Shown: in pieces, positions 1 to 10,200 of the stretch
How the letters are laid out: the number at the start of each line of letters is the position of its first letter
Numbering within the stretch: the first letter of the stretch is position 1
Assembly (NCBI GenBank): GCA_005792545.1
Contig: SXRM01000191.1
Span: forward strand, 1-40,836
Source: Pseudomonadota bacterium
GTDB lineage: Bacteria > Myxococcota_A > UBA9042
Reading direction: 5' to 3'
Length of the DNA stretch: 40,836 nucleotides
The notes under the pieces: model-generated
The model's input: the letters and a program-made list of their open reading frames with translations, nothing else
Database searches by the model: none
What the model was told of the DNA's origin: nothing
Program-made: the position numbers and the translations under genes

Positions 1-393
1 ATCGGCGACGCCTACATGGCCGCTGCGGGTCTGCCCGATCCGCGCCCGGACCACGCCGAGGCGGTCGCGGCGATGGCGCTCGACATGCTCGAGTCGCTGT
101 CCCGCGTGCAGGCGCCGCTCGGAGCCAAGCTGCAGATGCGCATCGGCATCCACACCGGGCCGGTCGTGGCCGGCGTCATCGGCAAGCGCAAGTTCATTTA
201 CGACCTGTGGGGCGACACCGTCAACCTGGCTGCGCGCATGGAGTCGCATGGCGAAGCCGGCCGCGTTCACGTCACCGCAGCGACGGCCGACCATCTGCGC
301 GACAGCTTTGATCTGGAAATGCGTGGCCTAGTGGCCATCAAAGGCAAGGGCGAGGTCGAGTGCTACTGGCTGCGCGGACCCAGGGCCAGCTGA
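1..393 (+). CDS. Class III adenylate/guanylate cyclase, C-terminal part (5' truncated by window)
   Basis: The frame is open from base 1 and ends at TGA 391-393, leaving 130 residues of the catalytic C-terminus of a class III nucleotide cyclase, which makes cAMP or cGMP from ATP or GTP. The visible fragment has IGDAYMAAAGLP, then RIGIHTGPVVAGVIG, then IYDLWGDTVNLAARMES, the hallmark core of the family. The Asp in YDLWG sits where adenylate cyclases carry their adenine-recognising Asp, and the Asn and Arg of VNLAAR occupy the transition-state positions. The first metal-binding Asp and the partner Lys lie upstream of the window, so substrate choice and sensor domains cannot be judged. The start is missing because of the window edge. 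It is convergent with the small lipoprotein gene that ends 13 bases downstream. Confidence 0.93.
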   Translation: MGDAYMAAAGLPDPRPDHAEAVAAMALDMLESLSRVQAPLGAKLQMRIGIHTGPVVAGVIGKRKFIYDLWGDTVNLAARMESHGEAGRVHVTAATADHLRDSFDLEMRGLVAIKGKGEVECYWLRGPRAS

Positions 394-406
394 AGCTGCA
401 GTCACC

Positions 407-688
407 TCAAAGCTTGCCGCAGACCCCGACGCCGTGCGGGCTTTTCGGTCCCGAACACTTGCAGCCCACCGCGCAGCTGTCGGTGCTGCAGTCGACACCA
501 ACCTTGGGGCTGGTGCCCTTGTGCACGCACTGGTTGGCGACGCAGTCGTTGTCCCAGCAGGCGTGCGGGGCCTTCTTGGCGCAGTCTGCCGGCGTTGCGC
601 AGTAGTCGGCCAGTTGCTTGTCGTCGAGTTCGGCGGGCAGGCACGCCGTCAGGCAGGCGACTGCGCAGAAAATCAGACACGTTCGCAT
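407..688 (-). CDS. Small Cys-rich lipoprotein
   Basis: A 93-residue protein beginning MRTCLIFCAVACLTAC. This is a short lipoprotein signal peptide with a good lipobox (L-T-A-C), so the mature protein should be lipid-anchored. The mature part has about ten cysteines in a CxxxxxC..CxxxxC..C pattern (CATPADC, HACWDNDC, QCVHKG), like the Cys-rich segments common in myxobacterial lipoproteins and in the larger lipoprotein at 25662-27254. The ATG was chosen over an upstream in-frame start because it follows a GGGAGG ribosome site and overlaps the stop of the preceding gene in the arrangement TGATG. This indicates translational coupling with the membrane-hairpin protein at 688-1485. Function unknown. 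Confidence 0.75.
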   Translation of the reverse strand: MRTCLIFCAVACLTACLPAELDDKQLADYCATPADCAKKAPHACWDNDCVANQCVHKGTSPKVGVDCSTDSCAVGCKCSGPKSPHGVGVCGKL

Positions 689-1485
689 CAGAAGCCTCCC
701 ACAACGGCCACGCCACCGCCTTGTCCGTGCCACTGCGGCGACAACTGCCAGTGCGCAGCAGACGCTGCCGAGGCGGGCGCCGACGCTTTGCCAGACTGCC
801 AAACGGCCAGCGCGCCCAACACTACGCCGACGCCGACAACGCCAGCCCCCGACCAGTAGAGCGTACGTCCCAGCGCCACCTGGTCTTTGTAGCCCTGGTG
901 CGCACTGACGTTGACCAGGTTGTGGTCGGTCGCCGCGCTGTTGGCCGTCAGCCAGCCGTAGCCGAGCGTACCGCCCCCGACTACCACGCAGCCCACCGCC
1001 GCCAAGGTCAGGTTGCGCGCCATGCGTGCGTGGTCTTTGCGCTCGTGCTCTGCCGCAGCAGCGTTGCGACGCTCCGTCTCGTCGTGGGCAGCGCGCGCTG
1101 CCGCGTCCTGTTCTGCCTTGGTAGCCGCAAGTTTGGCCGCTGTTTCCAGGCGCTCGTAGGCTTTCGCGAATTCGCCGTGTAGCGCCGCCGGGATGTCGCG
1201 CGGCAGCACCACTTGGATGATCTGCCAGGCGTCGGGGACGCGCCCCAGCTTTTCAAGCGCCAGTGCCTTGAGAAACAAAAAGCGGGCTTGCTTGCGCTCG
1301 ACATAGCCGTCTTCGGCGGCCTTCAAGGCATCCGCTGCGCGGCCCTCCTCAAGTGCCAAGATGCCGGCCTTGAAGTGGTGGTCGCCATCGGCGCGCGCAG
1401 TCGAGGTCAGCAGAGCGAGGCAGAGCAGCAGCGGCACTGCCCATCGGCAGTACAGTCGAGGTCTTGAGAGGCTTCGGGCAATCAT
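688..1485 (-). CDS. Exported TPR-like protein with C-terminal membrane hairpin
   Basis: A 265-residue protein with a signal peptide (hydrophobic segment about residues 15-31, ending T-A-R-A before DGDHHF). A helical TPR-like region follows (about 35-120; pattern AGILALEEGRAADALKAAEDG), then a charged Ala/Glu/Lys coiled-coil stretch (120-157). Two predicted membrane helices (about 158-180 and 207-229) are separated by a polar loop, and there is a Gly-rich last segment. The same closing module (helix, polar loop with a Y-x-D-x-A type motif, helix, short beta-like tail) ends the proteins at 27361-28980 and 31673-32953, so the three look like one architectural family. It heads a two-gene operon with the lipoprotein at 407-688 through a one-base stop/start overlap. 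Role unknown; a scaffold in the envelope is the most one can infer. Confidence 0.8.
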   Translation of the reverse strand: MIARSLSRPRLYCRWAVPLLLCLALLTSTARADGDHHFKAGILALEEGRAADALKAAEDGYVERKQARFLFLKALALEKLGRVPDAWQIIQVVLPRDIPAALHGEFAKAYERLETAAKLAATKAEQDAAARAAHDETERRNAAAAEHERKDHARMARNLTLAAVGCVVVGGGTLGYGWLTANSAATDHNLVNVSAHQGYKDQVALGRTLYWSGAGVVGVGVVLGALAVWQSGKASAPASAASAAHWQLSPQWHGQGGGVAVVGGF

Positions 1486-1504
1486 GACGGTACCTCGGCG
1501 CTAT

Positions 1505-1644
1505 ACAGGTATCGCGTTGACCCGAGGTCATCGGCGATTGCTGTTCTTGCTTACTCAGTGGGTCGCAAACTCGCGGCTTTGCAAGCCGACTCGTCGCTCC
1601 TGCTTTGCCGTAGGTTTGATCTCGCCTTGAGGCGATTCTGTACA
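1505..1644 (+). repeat. Dispersed intergenic repeat, copy 1
   Basis: About 138 bases closely matched, in opposite orientation, by 18207-18342, and over a shorter core by about 31575-31640. It holds two small hairpins kept in copy 2: TGACC-CGA-GGTCA near the left end and CGGCTT-TGC-AAGCCG in the core. The loop of the core hairpin changes to GGT in copy 2 while its stem is intact. Copy 1 is flanked by a direct TACAGGT at 1504-1510 and 1641-1647, which may be a target duplication. The core reads GTGGGTCGCAAACTCGCG before the hairpin. It lies between divergent genes. Confidence 0.75.
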
Positions 1645-1791
1645 GGTTGCCACGGGTCCGGACGCGCGGCAACCGCGGGCGACTGCGGCGAGTGATGCGT
1701 TTCACCACAATGCTGCGAAACGCAACACATCGGCACGGCCTGTCAAACCGTGAACATGAGCATAATCATGGTGTTGTGAGGTCATGGCGCG

Positions 1792-1810
1792 TTGGCACGG
1801 CTCTTGCAAT
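1792..1810 (+). promoter_or_regulatory. Sigma-54 (-24/-12) promoter of the DUF2330 gene
   Basis: TTGGCACG-GCTC-TTGCAAT matches the sigma-54 consensus (TGGCACG-N4-TTGC[A/T]) at every key base. The invariant GG (1794-1795) and GC (1806-1807) are separated by exactly 10 bases. Transcription would begin near 1819, about 50 bases before the ATG at 1869. Sigma-54 promoters need an enhancer-binding activator; no site for one was identified with confidence in the 150 bases upstream. Confidence 0.8.
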
Positions 1811-1868
1811 CTGCTGTGACGTGCCGTAGCCTCGCTGCGGCGGGACGAATACTGACTTGGAGGACCCC

Positions 1869-4049
1869 ATGCACCCCTTCGCAATTCGGCGCACCCTGCG
1901 CCTGGCCCTCGGCACCACGGCTGTCGGCCTGTTGACCTCGCTGGCATTGCCGCAGCAAGCCTTGGCGTGCGGCGGTTGCTTCTCGCCGCCATCGCCGACG
2001 CCGGACCAGACCGTGGTTCAGGACGCTGAGCGCGTGCTGTTCGTGCGCGACGAAAAGACCAAGAAATCGATTGTGTGGGTCGAAGTGCGCTACAGCGGCC
2101 TCGCCAAGGACTTTGGCTGGGTACTGCCGGTGCCCAAGCTGCCGACCGTCGGCGTCGGTTCGCGCATCGTCTTTGACGCGCTGGACAGCCGCATGCGCAT
2201 GCGCTACTCGGTCAAGCAGCGCCCGCCGGAGAACTGCCGCGATCCGTACGAGGGCTGCAAAGAGCAGATGGAGTGGAATTCGTCGGCTGGGGGCGGCGGC
2301 CCACCCCAATCGAGCGCCGACGCGGGCAGCACTGGCACCAAGAATCCCGGCAGCCCCGAAGTCGAGGTGCTGGCGGCCGGTACCACCGGGCCCTACGACT
2401 ACGTCGTCATCAAGGGCAGCGACGCGGCCAAGCTCAGTCAGTGGCTGAACGACCGCGGCTACGCCACGCCCAAGAAGGCTACGCCCATCATTCAGTCGCA
2501 TGCAGAGAAGGGCGACGTGTTCGTGGCCATCAAGCTGTCGAACGGGCAGGGCGTTGAGGCGATCCGTCCGGTCACCCTGGAGATGGACGACGCCGAGGCC
2601 TGCGTGCCGCTGCGCCTGACCTCAATTGCCGCGTCGGAAGACATGGCGGTCGTCGTCACCATCGGCGGTCCTGGCCGTGCCGTCGTCAAGAACCACTTTG
2701 ACATCGTGCCCAATCCGATGCGCATGAATCTGGTCGGCGACTTCCAGTACCTGCCGTGCGCAGACAAGGATCACTTTGACTGCCGCATCCCCAAGAATAT
2801 GGCGCAGGTCATCGCAACCGGAATTGACGAGGCTGCCGGCCACGCGTTCGTGACCGAGGCCGCGCAGTCGGGCGCTTCGCTCAAAGAGTTGTCGCCGCTG
2901 CAGAAGTTTGATTTGCAGAAGCTGGCGGCGCTCAAGAACTACGATCAGCTGGCCAAGTACCTGCCGCAGAGCCAGTTGCCGATTAATGATGAGATCGCCG
3001 AGATTTTCGAGCCCGTGCTCAACCTCAAGAAGAACTTTCCGAAAATCGCGCCGGTGCAGATGCTGGCCAACCTCAAGTCGTGTGGCACGTACTGGACGAT
3101 GGCATTCGGTCCGCCGACCTGCGACTTCCCGGCGCAGGGCCTCAAGCTCAGCCACGAAGACCTGCAGGCGATGACGTTTGACGGCGTGGCGCTGGGCAAG
3201 GCCATGAAAGAAGGGATCATCGACCCGTTGTTCACGGTCGGCAGTCTGTTGGGCGAGTCCGGCAAGGTCACGCGCCTGTCGATGCGCATCTCGCCCGAGG
3301 AGATGGACCGCGATCCAGTGTTTGGCTACAACCCCAGCCTGCCCGACGTGTCTGCCGATCGCCAGATCGAGACCAACCAGGTGTGCCCCAATGGCTGGTA
3401 CCCCTGGTACGACAGTGGCGGCGGCGAGCAGAACCACTGGCGGATCAGCATCGACGGCCTGGGTTCCTGGGTGTTCACCGGCACCAACAACGCCACCGAT
3501 GTCCGCTTCAAGGACGCCCCGGCTGCGCTATACACCTACCTGCAAGACGAGACGGGCAACCCGATCGGCATCGCCAAAGGTCAGGTTGCGGTCGTGGACC
3601 AGGCGATCATCGGTGCCAAGCCCGGCAAGCCGAGCCTGCCCAAGGACCTGGTGCTGACGCCGCCGTCGCCGTGGCTGCCGCCCAAGTCTGAGCCCATCTT
3701 CACCAAGATCGGCCCGTGGAAGAAGCCAGGGAATTGGTGTACGCCCAAAGAGGGCTGGGTCGATGGCCAGCTGCCGCCCAAGCAGACCGCGGTCGGCAGC
3801 GATGCGGGCGCAGACAGCAGCACCGGCAGCGCGGATGCGGGCACCAGCGGTCACGTGCCGGGCGTCGATGCCATCAGCGGCTGGGACGACGCCCAGGTGC
3901 CGCCGACCAAGCCGACGCCGAGCACGGGCACGGCCAAGAAAGACAGCATGTGCTCGGCTGGCGCCGCACCGCAAAGCGGCTGGCTGGCACTGGTGGCGGC
4001 GCTCGCTGGGGTGGCCGCGCTGGTGCTGCGGCGGCGCCGCCAAGCCTAG
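1869..4049 (+). CDS. DUF2330 exported protein with MYXO-CTERM-like tail
   Basis: A 726-residue protein. The ATG at 1869 was chosen because GGAGG (1859-1863) lies 5 bases upstream. A signal peptide ends A-L-A before CGGCFSPP. The DUF2330 signature follows: the Cys-Gly-Gly-Cys start, VVQDAERVLFVRDE, WVEVRYSG, DFGWVLPVP. That family is frequent in Myxococcota and has no known activity. The last 35 residues form a C-terminal sorting-type signal: one Cys in DSMCSAGA, a hydrophobic helix, then RRRR, as in MYXO-CTERM proteins, which are thought to be cleaved by a rhombosortase-like protease and moved to the surface. A low-complexity Asp/Ser/Gly linker (about 640-690) precedes it. It is driven by the sigma-54 promoter at 1792 and followed by a terminator. 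Confidence 0.88.
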   Translation: MHPFAIRRTLRLALGTTAVGLLTSLALPQQALACGGCFSPPSPTPDQTVVQDAERVLFVRDEKTKKSIVWVEVRYSGLAKDFGWVLPVPKLPTVGVGSRIVFDALDSRMRMRYSVKQRPPENCRDPYEGCKEQMEWNSSAGGGGPPQSSADAGSTGTKNPGSPEVEVLAAGTTGPYDYVVIKGSDAAKLSQWLNDRGYATPKKATPIIQSHAEKGDVFVAIKLSNGQGVEAIRPVTLEMDDAEACVPLRLTSIAASEDMAVVVTIGGPGRAVVKNHFDIVPNPMRMNLVGDFQYLPCADKDHFDCRIPKNMAQVIATGIDEAAGHAFVTEAAQSGASLKELSPLQKFDLQKLAALKNYDQLAKYLPQSQLPINDEIAEIFEPVLNLKKNFPKIAPVQMLANLKSCGTYWTMAFGPPTCDFPAQGLKLSHEDLQAMTFDGVALGKAMKEGIIDPLFTVGSLLGESGKVTRLSMRISPEEMDRDPVFGYNPSLPDVSADRQIETNQVCPNGWYPWYDSGGGEQNHWRISIDGLGSWVFTGTNNATDVRFKDAPAALYTYLQDETGNPIGIAKGQVAVVDQAIIGAKPGKPSLPKDLVLTPPSPWLPPKSEPIFTKIGPWKKPGNWCTPKEGWVDGQLPPKQTAVGSDAGADSSTGSADAGTSGHVPGVDAISGWDDAQVPPTKPTPSTGTAKKDSMCSAGAAPQSGWLALVAALAGVAALVLRRRRQA

Positions 4050-4070
4050 GGGTTCCAGGTAGTTCAACGG

Positions 4071-4117
4071 CGCCCGCGGCGACCTGGCAATGGGTCGGCG
4101 CGGGCGTCGGCGTTTTT
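4071..4117 (+). terminator. Probable intrinsic terminator after the DUF2330 gene
   Basis: Left arm CGCCCGCGGCGACC (4071-4084) pairs with right arm GGTCGGCGCGGGCG (4093-4106) in a 14-base stem with one mismatch and an 8-base loop. Five T's follow at 4113-4117. The T run is displaced 6 bases from the stem, so efficiency is uncertain. It separates the DUF2330 gene from the next one. Confidence 0.6.
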
Positions 4118-4141
4118 GCGACAAAGCCGTAACAGTACGCC

Positions 4142-4159
4142 TTGGCTGTCGCATTGCGG
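4142..4159 (+). promoter_or_regulatory. Candidate sigma-54 promoter upstream of the giant lipoprotein gene
   Basis: TTGGCTGTCGCATTGCGG has the GG (4144-4145) and GC (4156-4157) of a -24/-12 element at the required 10-base spacing, with TGGC and TTGC intact. The ACG after TGGC is not conserved. A start near 4168 would leave a leader of about 57 bases. It is weaker than the site at 1792 but suggests the two adjacent genes share sigma-54 control. Confidence 0.45.
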
Positions 4160-4224
4160 CCCCATGGGCGATCTGGCTATGCTGACGGACTACGCCGCCA
4201 CGCCCTTGCGGCCAGGATCGCACC

Positions 4225-7200
4225 ATGAGGACCGCTCGCACCGGCATCTATTCGCTATGCGCCATTGCTGTTCTTGCCAATGGCTGCGGTGACGACGTGC
4301 CCCTGGAAAAACCGGCCGCGGTCGATGTGACCGCCAACGTTGACACGGCGGGCGGCGGCGTCGAGGCATTGAGCCAAGACGACAGTGTCGCCGAAGCTGC
4401 GGCTGCCGAAGACGTCGCTGCGGAGACCACGGCGCTGGACACTGCGGGCGTCGACGCCAACGCGGCCAGCGTGCCTTGTGAAACCAACGAACAATGCCCG
4501 TCCGGCGCCTGCCTGCTGACCCCCGAGGGCAAGCTGTGCGCCATCCCGTGCATCGACAAGTGCGCGGCCGACTACGACTGCAAGCAGACCGGCGGCGCTG
4601 ACGTGCAGTTCGTATGCGTACATCAGGCGCCGTACCGCTGCACGGTTTGCAAGACCGACGCCGAGTGCGACGGCGGCAAGAATGGCAAGAAAGGCGTGTG
4701 CGTCGACATGGGGCAGGGCGCGCATTGCATGCAAGACTGCGCGGACGGCGGCGCGTGCATCGGCGCGGGGTTCCAGTGCCAGAAAGCGCCCAGCGGCCAG
4801 CAGGCTTGCGTTCCGCCGGGCGGCAGTTGCCCGTGCCCCGACGGCAAAGTCGGCGCCTGTGCTGCGACCAACGCGTTCGGCACCTGCAAGGGCACCCACA
4901 TCTGCTCTGGCGGCAAGTCGGGCGCCTGCAACGCGCCGGCGGCCGCAAGCGAGACGTGCGACCTGCAAGACAACGACTGCGACGGTCAGATCGACGAGAG
5001 CGTGGTTGAGGGTGAGTGCGACCTGGTCAATGTCTACGGCACCTGCAAGGGCAAGACCCTGTGCGTCGCCGGTAAGTCTCTGTGTCAGGGCACCAACGCC
5101 GCGGCTGAGGTCTGCAACGGCATCGACGACAACTGCTCGGGCACGACCGACGAAGGTTCTGCCGACAGCGATGGCGATGGTGTTGCCGACTGCGTAGACA
5201 AGGACGACGACCAGGACGGCGTGCCCGACGACGCCGACAACTGCGCCCTGGCTCTGAACACAGCGCAGACCGACACCGACGGTGACAAGCAGGGCGACGC
5301 CTGCGACGACGACGACGACAACGACAAGGTCAGCGACGCACAGGACAACTGCGCGCTTTACTTCAACGCGACCCAGACCGATACCGATGGCGACGGCAAG
5401 GGCGACACGTGTGATTGCGATCTTGATGGCGACGGCGCCGGCAACACCGGTAGCGGTTGCACGCCCGAGACGGCACCGGACAACTGCCTTGTCGCCGCCA
5501 ACGCCGACCAGCTCGACAGCGACCAGGACGGCAAGGGCGACGCCTGCGACGACGACGACGACAACGACAACGTCAAAGACGCCGACGACAACTGTCCGCT
5601 TGTCGCCAACACCGACCAGGTCAACACCGACAAAGGCGCGTTTGGCGACGTCTGCGACGACGATGACGACAACGACGGTGTCCTGGACTCCGCCGACAAT
5701 TGCCCGCTGTTTGCCAACCCGACGCAGACCAACTTTGACGGCGACCAACAGGGCGACGACTGCGACGACGACCTCGACGGCGACAACGTCGCCAACACCA
5801 TCGATAACTGCCCTGGCACGCCCAACCCTGACCAGGTCGACGCCAACACCAACAAAGTCGGTGACGCCTGCGAAAACGACTGGGACAGCGACACCATCGC
5901 CAACGACAACGACAACTGCCCGTGGACGGCCAACGCCAGCCAGGTCGACACCGACGTCGACAAAAAGGGCGACGCCTGCGATTGCGACGCCGACGACGAC
6001 GGCGTGGCCAACCTCGCAGCGGATTGCTCGCCGCCGGCCAAGGCCGACAATTGCACGCTGGTCGCCAACAAGGGGCAGGAAGACTTGGACAAGGACGGCA
6101 AGGGCGACGCCTGCGACGCCGACAAGGACGGCGACGGCGACCCCGACAGCTCGGACTGCAAGCCGCTCGACAAGGCCATCTCGCACAGCGCCAAAGAGGC
6201 GTGCAACGGCAACGACGACGACTGCGACGGCCAAACTGACGAGCAAGATGCCGCCGGCTGCAAACCCTACTACTACGACGGCGACGGCGACGGCGCTGGC
6301 GTGACGCTGGTCAAGTGCCTGTGCAAAGCCGCAGCACCCTACAGCGCGGCGGTAGCCGGCGATTGCAACGACCAGAATGACGACATCTTTCCGGCGGCCA
6401 AAGAGGTGTGTGCCAACGGCCAGGACGACAACTGCAACGGCAGCGAGAACGACGAGAACGCCATCGACTGCAAGGTCTACTACCTGGACAAAGACGCCGA
6501 CGGCGCCGGCGCGGCCACCAGTAAGTGTCTGTGCACCCAGGCCGGCGACTTCACCGCCAAGGGCAAAGGCGACTGCAACGACGCTGACGCCGCCATCAGC
6601 CCGGCGCAGACCGAGCAGTGCAAAGACAGCAAGGACAACGACTGCAACGGCCAGACTGACGAGGCCGGCTGCAAGGGCTGTACGACCTACTACAAGGATG
6701 CCGACGGCGACGGCTTCGGCGTGGTCAGCGACACCAAGTGCCTGTCGGGCGCGGGCAGCGGCTATACGGCGCTCAAGTCGGGCGACTGCAACGACGCGGA
6801 CAAGACCGTGTCACCAGTCGCCACCGAAGCCTGCAACGGCAAAGACGACAACTGCGATGGCGGTATCGACGAGACCGGGGCGACTGGCTGCAAAGCGTAC
6901 TACCAGGACGAGGACAAGGACGGCTTTGGCACCGGCGTCGGTCAGTGCTTGTGCAAGGCCGCGGGCCTGATGACCTCGGTGACGCCGACCGACTGCAACG
7001 ACAAGGACCTGGCCGTCAACCCGAGCAAGGCCGAAGTGTGCGGCAACGGCAAGGACGACAACTGCAAGGGCGGAGAATCCGAAGAAAACGCCGCCAGCTG
7101 CAAGGCGTATTACCTCGACGGCGACGGCGACGGCGTGGGCGTGGCAACGAGCAAGTGTTTGTGCGCGCCGCTCGGCCAGTACAGTGCGACCGGCCAGGGC

Positions 7201-10200
7201 GACTGCAATGACGCCGACAAGGCCATCGCGCCCAACCTGGCGGAACAGTGCCAGGACAAGAAGGACAACGACTGCGACAAGCTGGTCGACGAAGAGAACT
7301 GCCAGGGCTGCGTCACCTACTACAAAGACGGCGACGGCGATGGCTTTGGTCTGACCACCGACAAGAAATGCCTGACCGCGGCGAGCTTGCCCTACGCGGC
7401 CACCCAGTCCGGCGACTGCGCCGACGGCAACAAGCTGGTCAACCCCAAGGCACCCGAAGTGTGTACCACGGTCGGCGTCGACGACGACTGCGACGGCAGC
7501 ACCGACGAGGCAGGCGCGGGCAACTGCAAGAACTTTTACACCGACGGCGACAAGGACACCTTTGGCGTCGGCACGGCGCAGTGCCTGTGCGCAGCGACTG
7601 GCATCGTCACCGCCAGCAAAGACGGCGACTGCGACGACAAGGATGGCAACGTCAACCCGGCTAAGCCCGAAGTGTGTGGCAACGGCAAAGACGACAACTG
7701 CGCGGCCGGCGAGAGCGACACCGGCGGCCAGGGCTGCGTCAACTATTACAGCGACGGCGACGGCGACGCCTATGGCACCGGTAGCGCCAAGTGCATTTGC
7801 GCGCCGTCCGGGGCATTTACGGCCAAGCTGGGTGGCGACTGCGCCGATGGCGACGCTTCCATCAACCCCGGCCAGGTCGAAAAGTGCTTGGATACCAAGG
7901 ACAACAACTGCGCCGGCGGCACCGACGAGGCCGGCTGTCAGGGCTGCCAGAACTACTTCAAGGACGCCGACCAGGACAACTTTGGCCTCGACGCCGACAA
8001 ACAGTGCCTGGGCAAGTCGGCGTACCCGTACACCGCGTTCGTGGGCGGCGACTGCAACGACGACCCGGCCAAGGGCGGCGCCAACGCCAAGCCGGGCTCG
8101 CAGGAGCTGTGCAACAGCATCGACGACAACTGCGATGGCCAGACCGATCCGACCGGCACCAGCGGCTGCCAGAACTTCTACCCGGACGGCGACAAAGACG
8201 GCTACGGCGCCCAGGTCAGCGCGCTGTGTCTGTGCAAGGCCTCGACCACCTACACCGTGACCGTCACCGGTGACTGCAACGACGGTGCGGCAGCGGTCAA
8301 CCCCAAAGCCACCGAGGTCTGCGACGGCCAGGACAACAACTGCAATACCCAGGTCGATGAAGGCGTGCAGAAGACCTTCTACAAAGACGAAGACGGCGAC
8401 GGCTACGGCGGGCCGACCTCGCAAATCGCCTGCACCGCGCCGAGCGGCTTCGCGGCAAGCGCCGGTGATTGCAACGACTTCAACAAGAAGATCTACCCCA
8501 AGGCCCCCGAGGCCTGCAACGACATCGACGACGACTGCGACAGCCAGATCGACCAGGGCGTCGCCACCCAGGCCATCTACAAAGACAACGACGGCGACGG
8601 CTTTGCTGCGCTCGGCGCCAGCACGCAGAACAAGTGCAACGTGCCGGTCGGCTGGACCATTGCCAAGGACATCAACGGCGACAAGAAGAACGACTGGGAC
8701 TGTGTCGACAGCGACTCTGCCGTGTACCCTGGCGCCCCCGATCTGTGCGGCGACGGCAAGGACAACGACTGCAACGGCTCAGCCGACAAGTTGTGCTATT
8801 CCGAGTGTGCCGGCACCTGGCCCTTCAAGCTGCAGTTCGCGTCCGGCAACGCCTCGTCGCGCCTGGTGGACACCGACGGCGATGGCAACTACGAGGTGCT
8901 TGTCCAAGACAGCTTTGGTTTCGCCATCTTGAACACGATCGGTCAGCCGATGTACAACTACAGCAAAGAGTCCTACAACTTCTCGCGCAACACCGCGACA
9001 ACTGCCGATGTCGATACCTACGACGTTTACGGCGCGGGCATCCAGAAAGTGGAGATTGTCACCGGTAACGGCAGTCGAGCGCGCATCTACAAGGTGCTCG
9101 ACGACAGCACCGTGCAAGTATTCGAGAATCCCACCGAGCAGGTCTTCGACGCGACCAAGCATCTGGTCGCGGACATCAACTACGACGGTCAGCCCGAACT
9201 CATTTACCAGAACTGGTGCGACAAGACCGCGGGCACCAAGCTGTTCCGCTTCGACAAAACCAAGGGCACCGTCGATCTGGTCAGCAAAATCCCGGACCCG
9301 GACGGCGTTTGCCAGTATTACGGCCGGACGCTCACCGACCTGAACGGCGACGGCGTCGCAGAACTGCTGGTCAGTAACGGCTACCCGGGCGACGGCATGG
9401 CGTTGTCGACGGGTACTTGGGGTGGCCACCTGTTCGCCTACAAGTGGACCGAGGTACCCAAGGGCATGGTCGCCGACTACTGCACCCCGGCCGGTTCGTG
9501 CTTCAAGACCGACATCGCCAACTTGTTCGGCATCTACGGGACCAACAACGTTTTGCGCATCGGCAACAACATCGTGGCGCAGATGGTCTACTCCGCGACC
9601 AAGGTCAACGGACAGCCCAACGTCACGCAGTCGCAGTACTGGACGTTTGACCTGGCCGGCAAGCCGCTGCCCGGATCGCCGACGTCGACCGTGGTGCCGG
9701 TTTTTGCGCCAACTGACGTCGATGACGACGGCGTGGTCGAAAACGTCGGCTCCGTGCAAGACATGGGCCTGTTTGACGTCAACGGCGACGGCTTTCCAGA
9801 TCAGCTGAGCAGCGGCGGCTCCGAGCTGCGGCTCAATCTGTGGGATCCCGCCAAAAAGGCCTTCGTCGAGCACGTGCCTAGCCGCCTGGCCGTCACCGGC
9901 ACCGCGATTTCGCTGCGCAGCGCTTGGGACATCAATGGCGACGGCACCTTGGAGGTGACCTCGGCCGACAGCGCCGGTAAGGTGTACTGCCACACGCTCG
10001 GGCCATCGACCTGGAACAAGAAGTCGGTGTTGCCGCCGCACCTGCCGATGTACCAGCGCACCAACCAGTGGGACAACTATGAGCCCAACGGCGGCGCCGA
10101 CACCAACGGCGACGGCGTGCCCGATCAGGTCATCCGCGTCGCCTCGGCCATGACCCGCCGGGGACACTTCTACAGCTACCTGTCGAACGCCGCCGACCAG

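Noticed and set aside
4255-6246. 663-codon open frame on the minus strand, Val/Ala-rich
   Set aside because: It is antisense to the GAC-rich thrombospondin repeats; GAC read backwards is GTC (Val). The giant lipoprotein has clear domains in the plus frame, so this is a codon-bias shadow.
6811-8424. 537-codon open frame on the minus strand
   Set aside because: Antisense shadow of the MopE repeats, with the same Val/Ala-rich composition and no recognisable motif.
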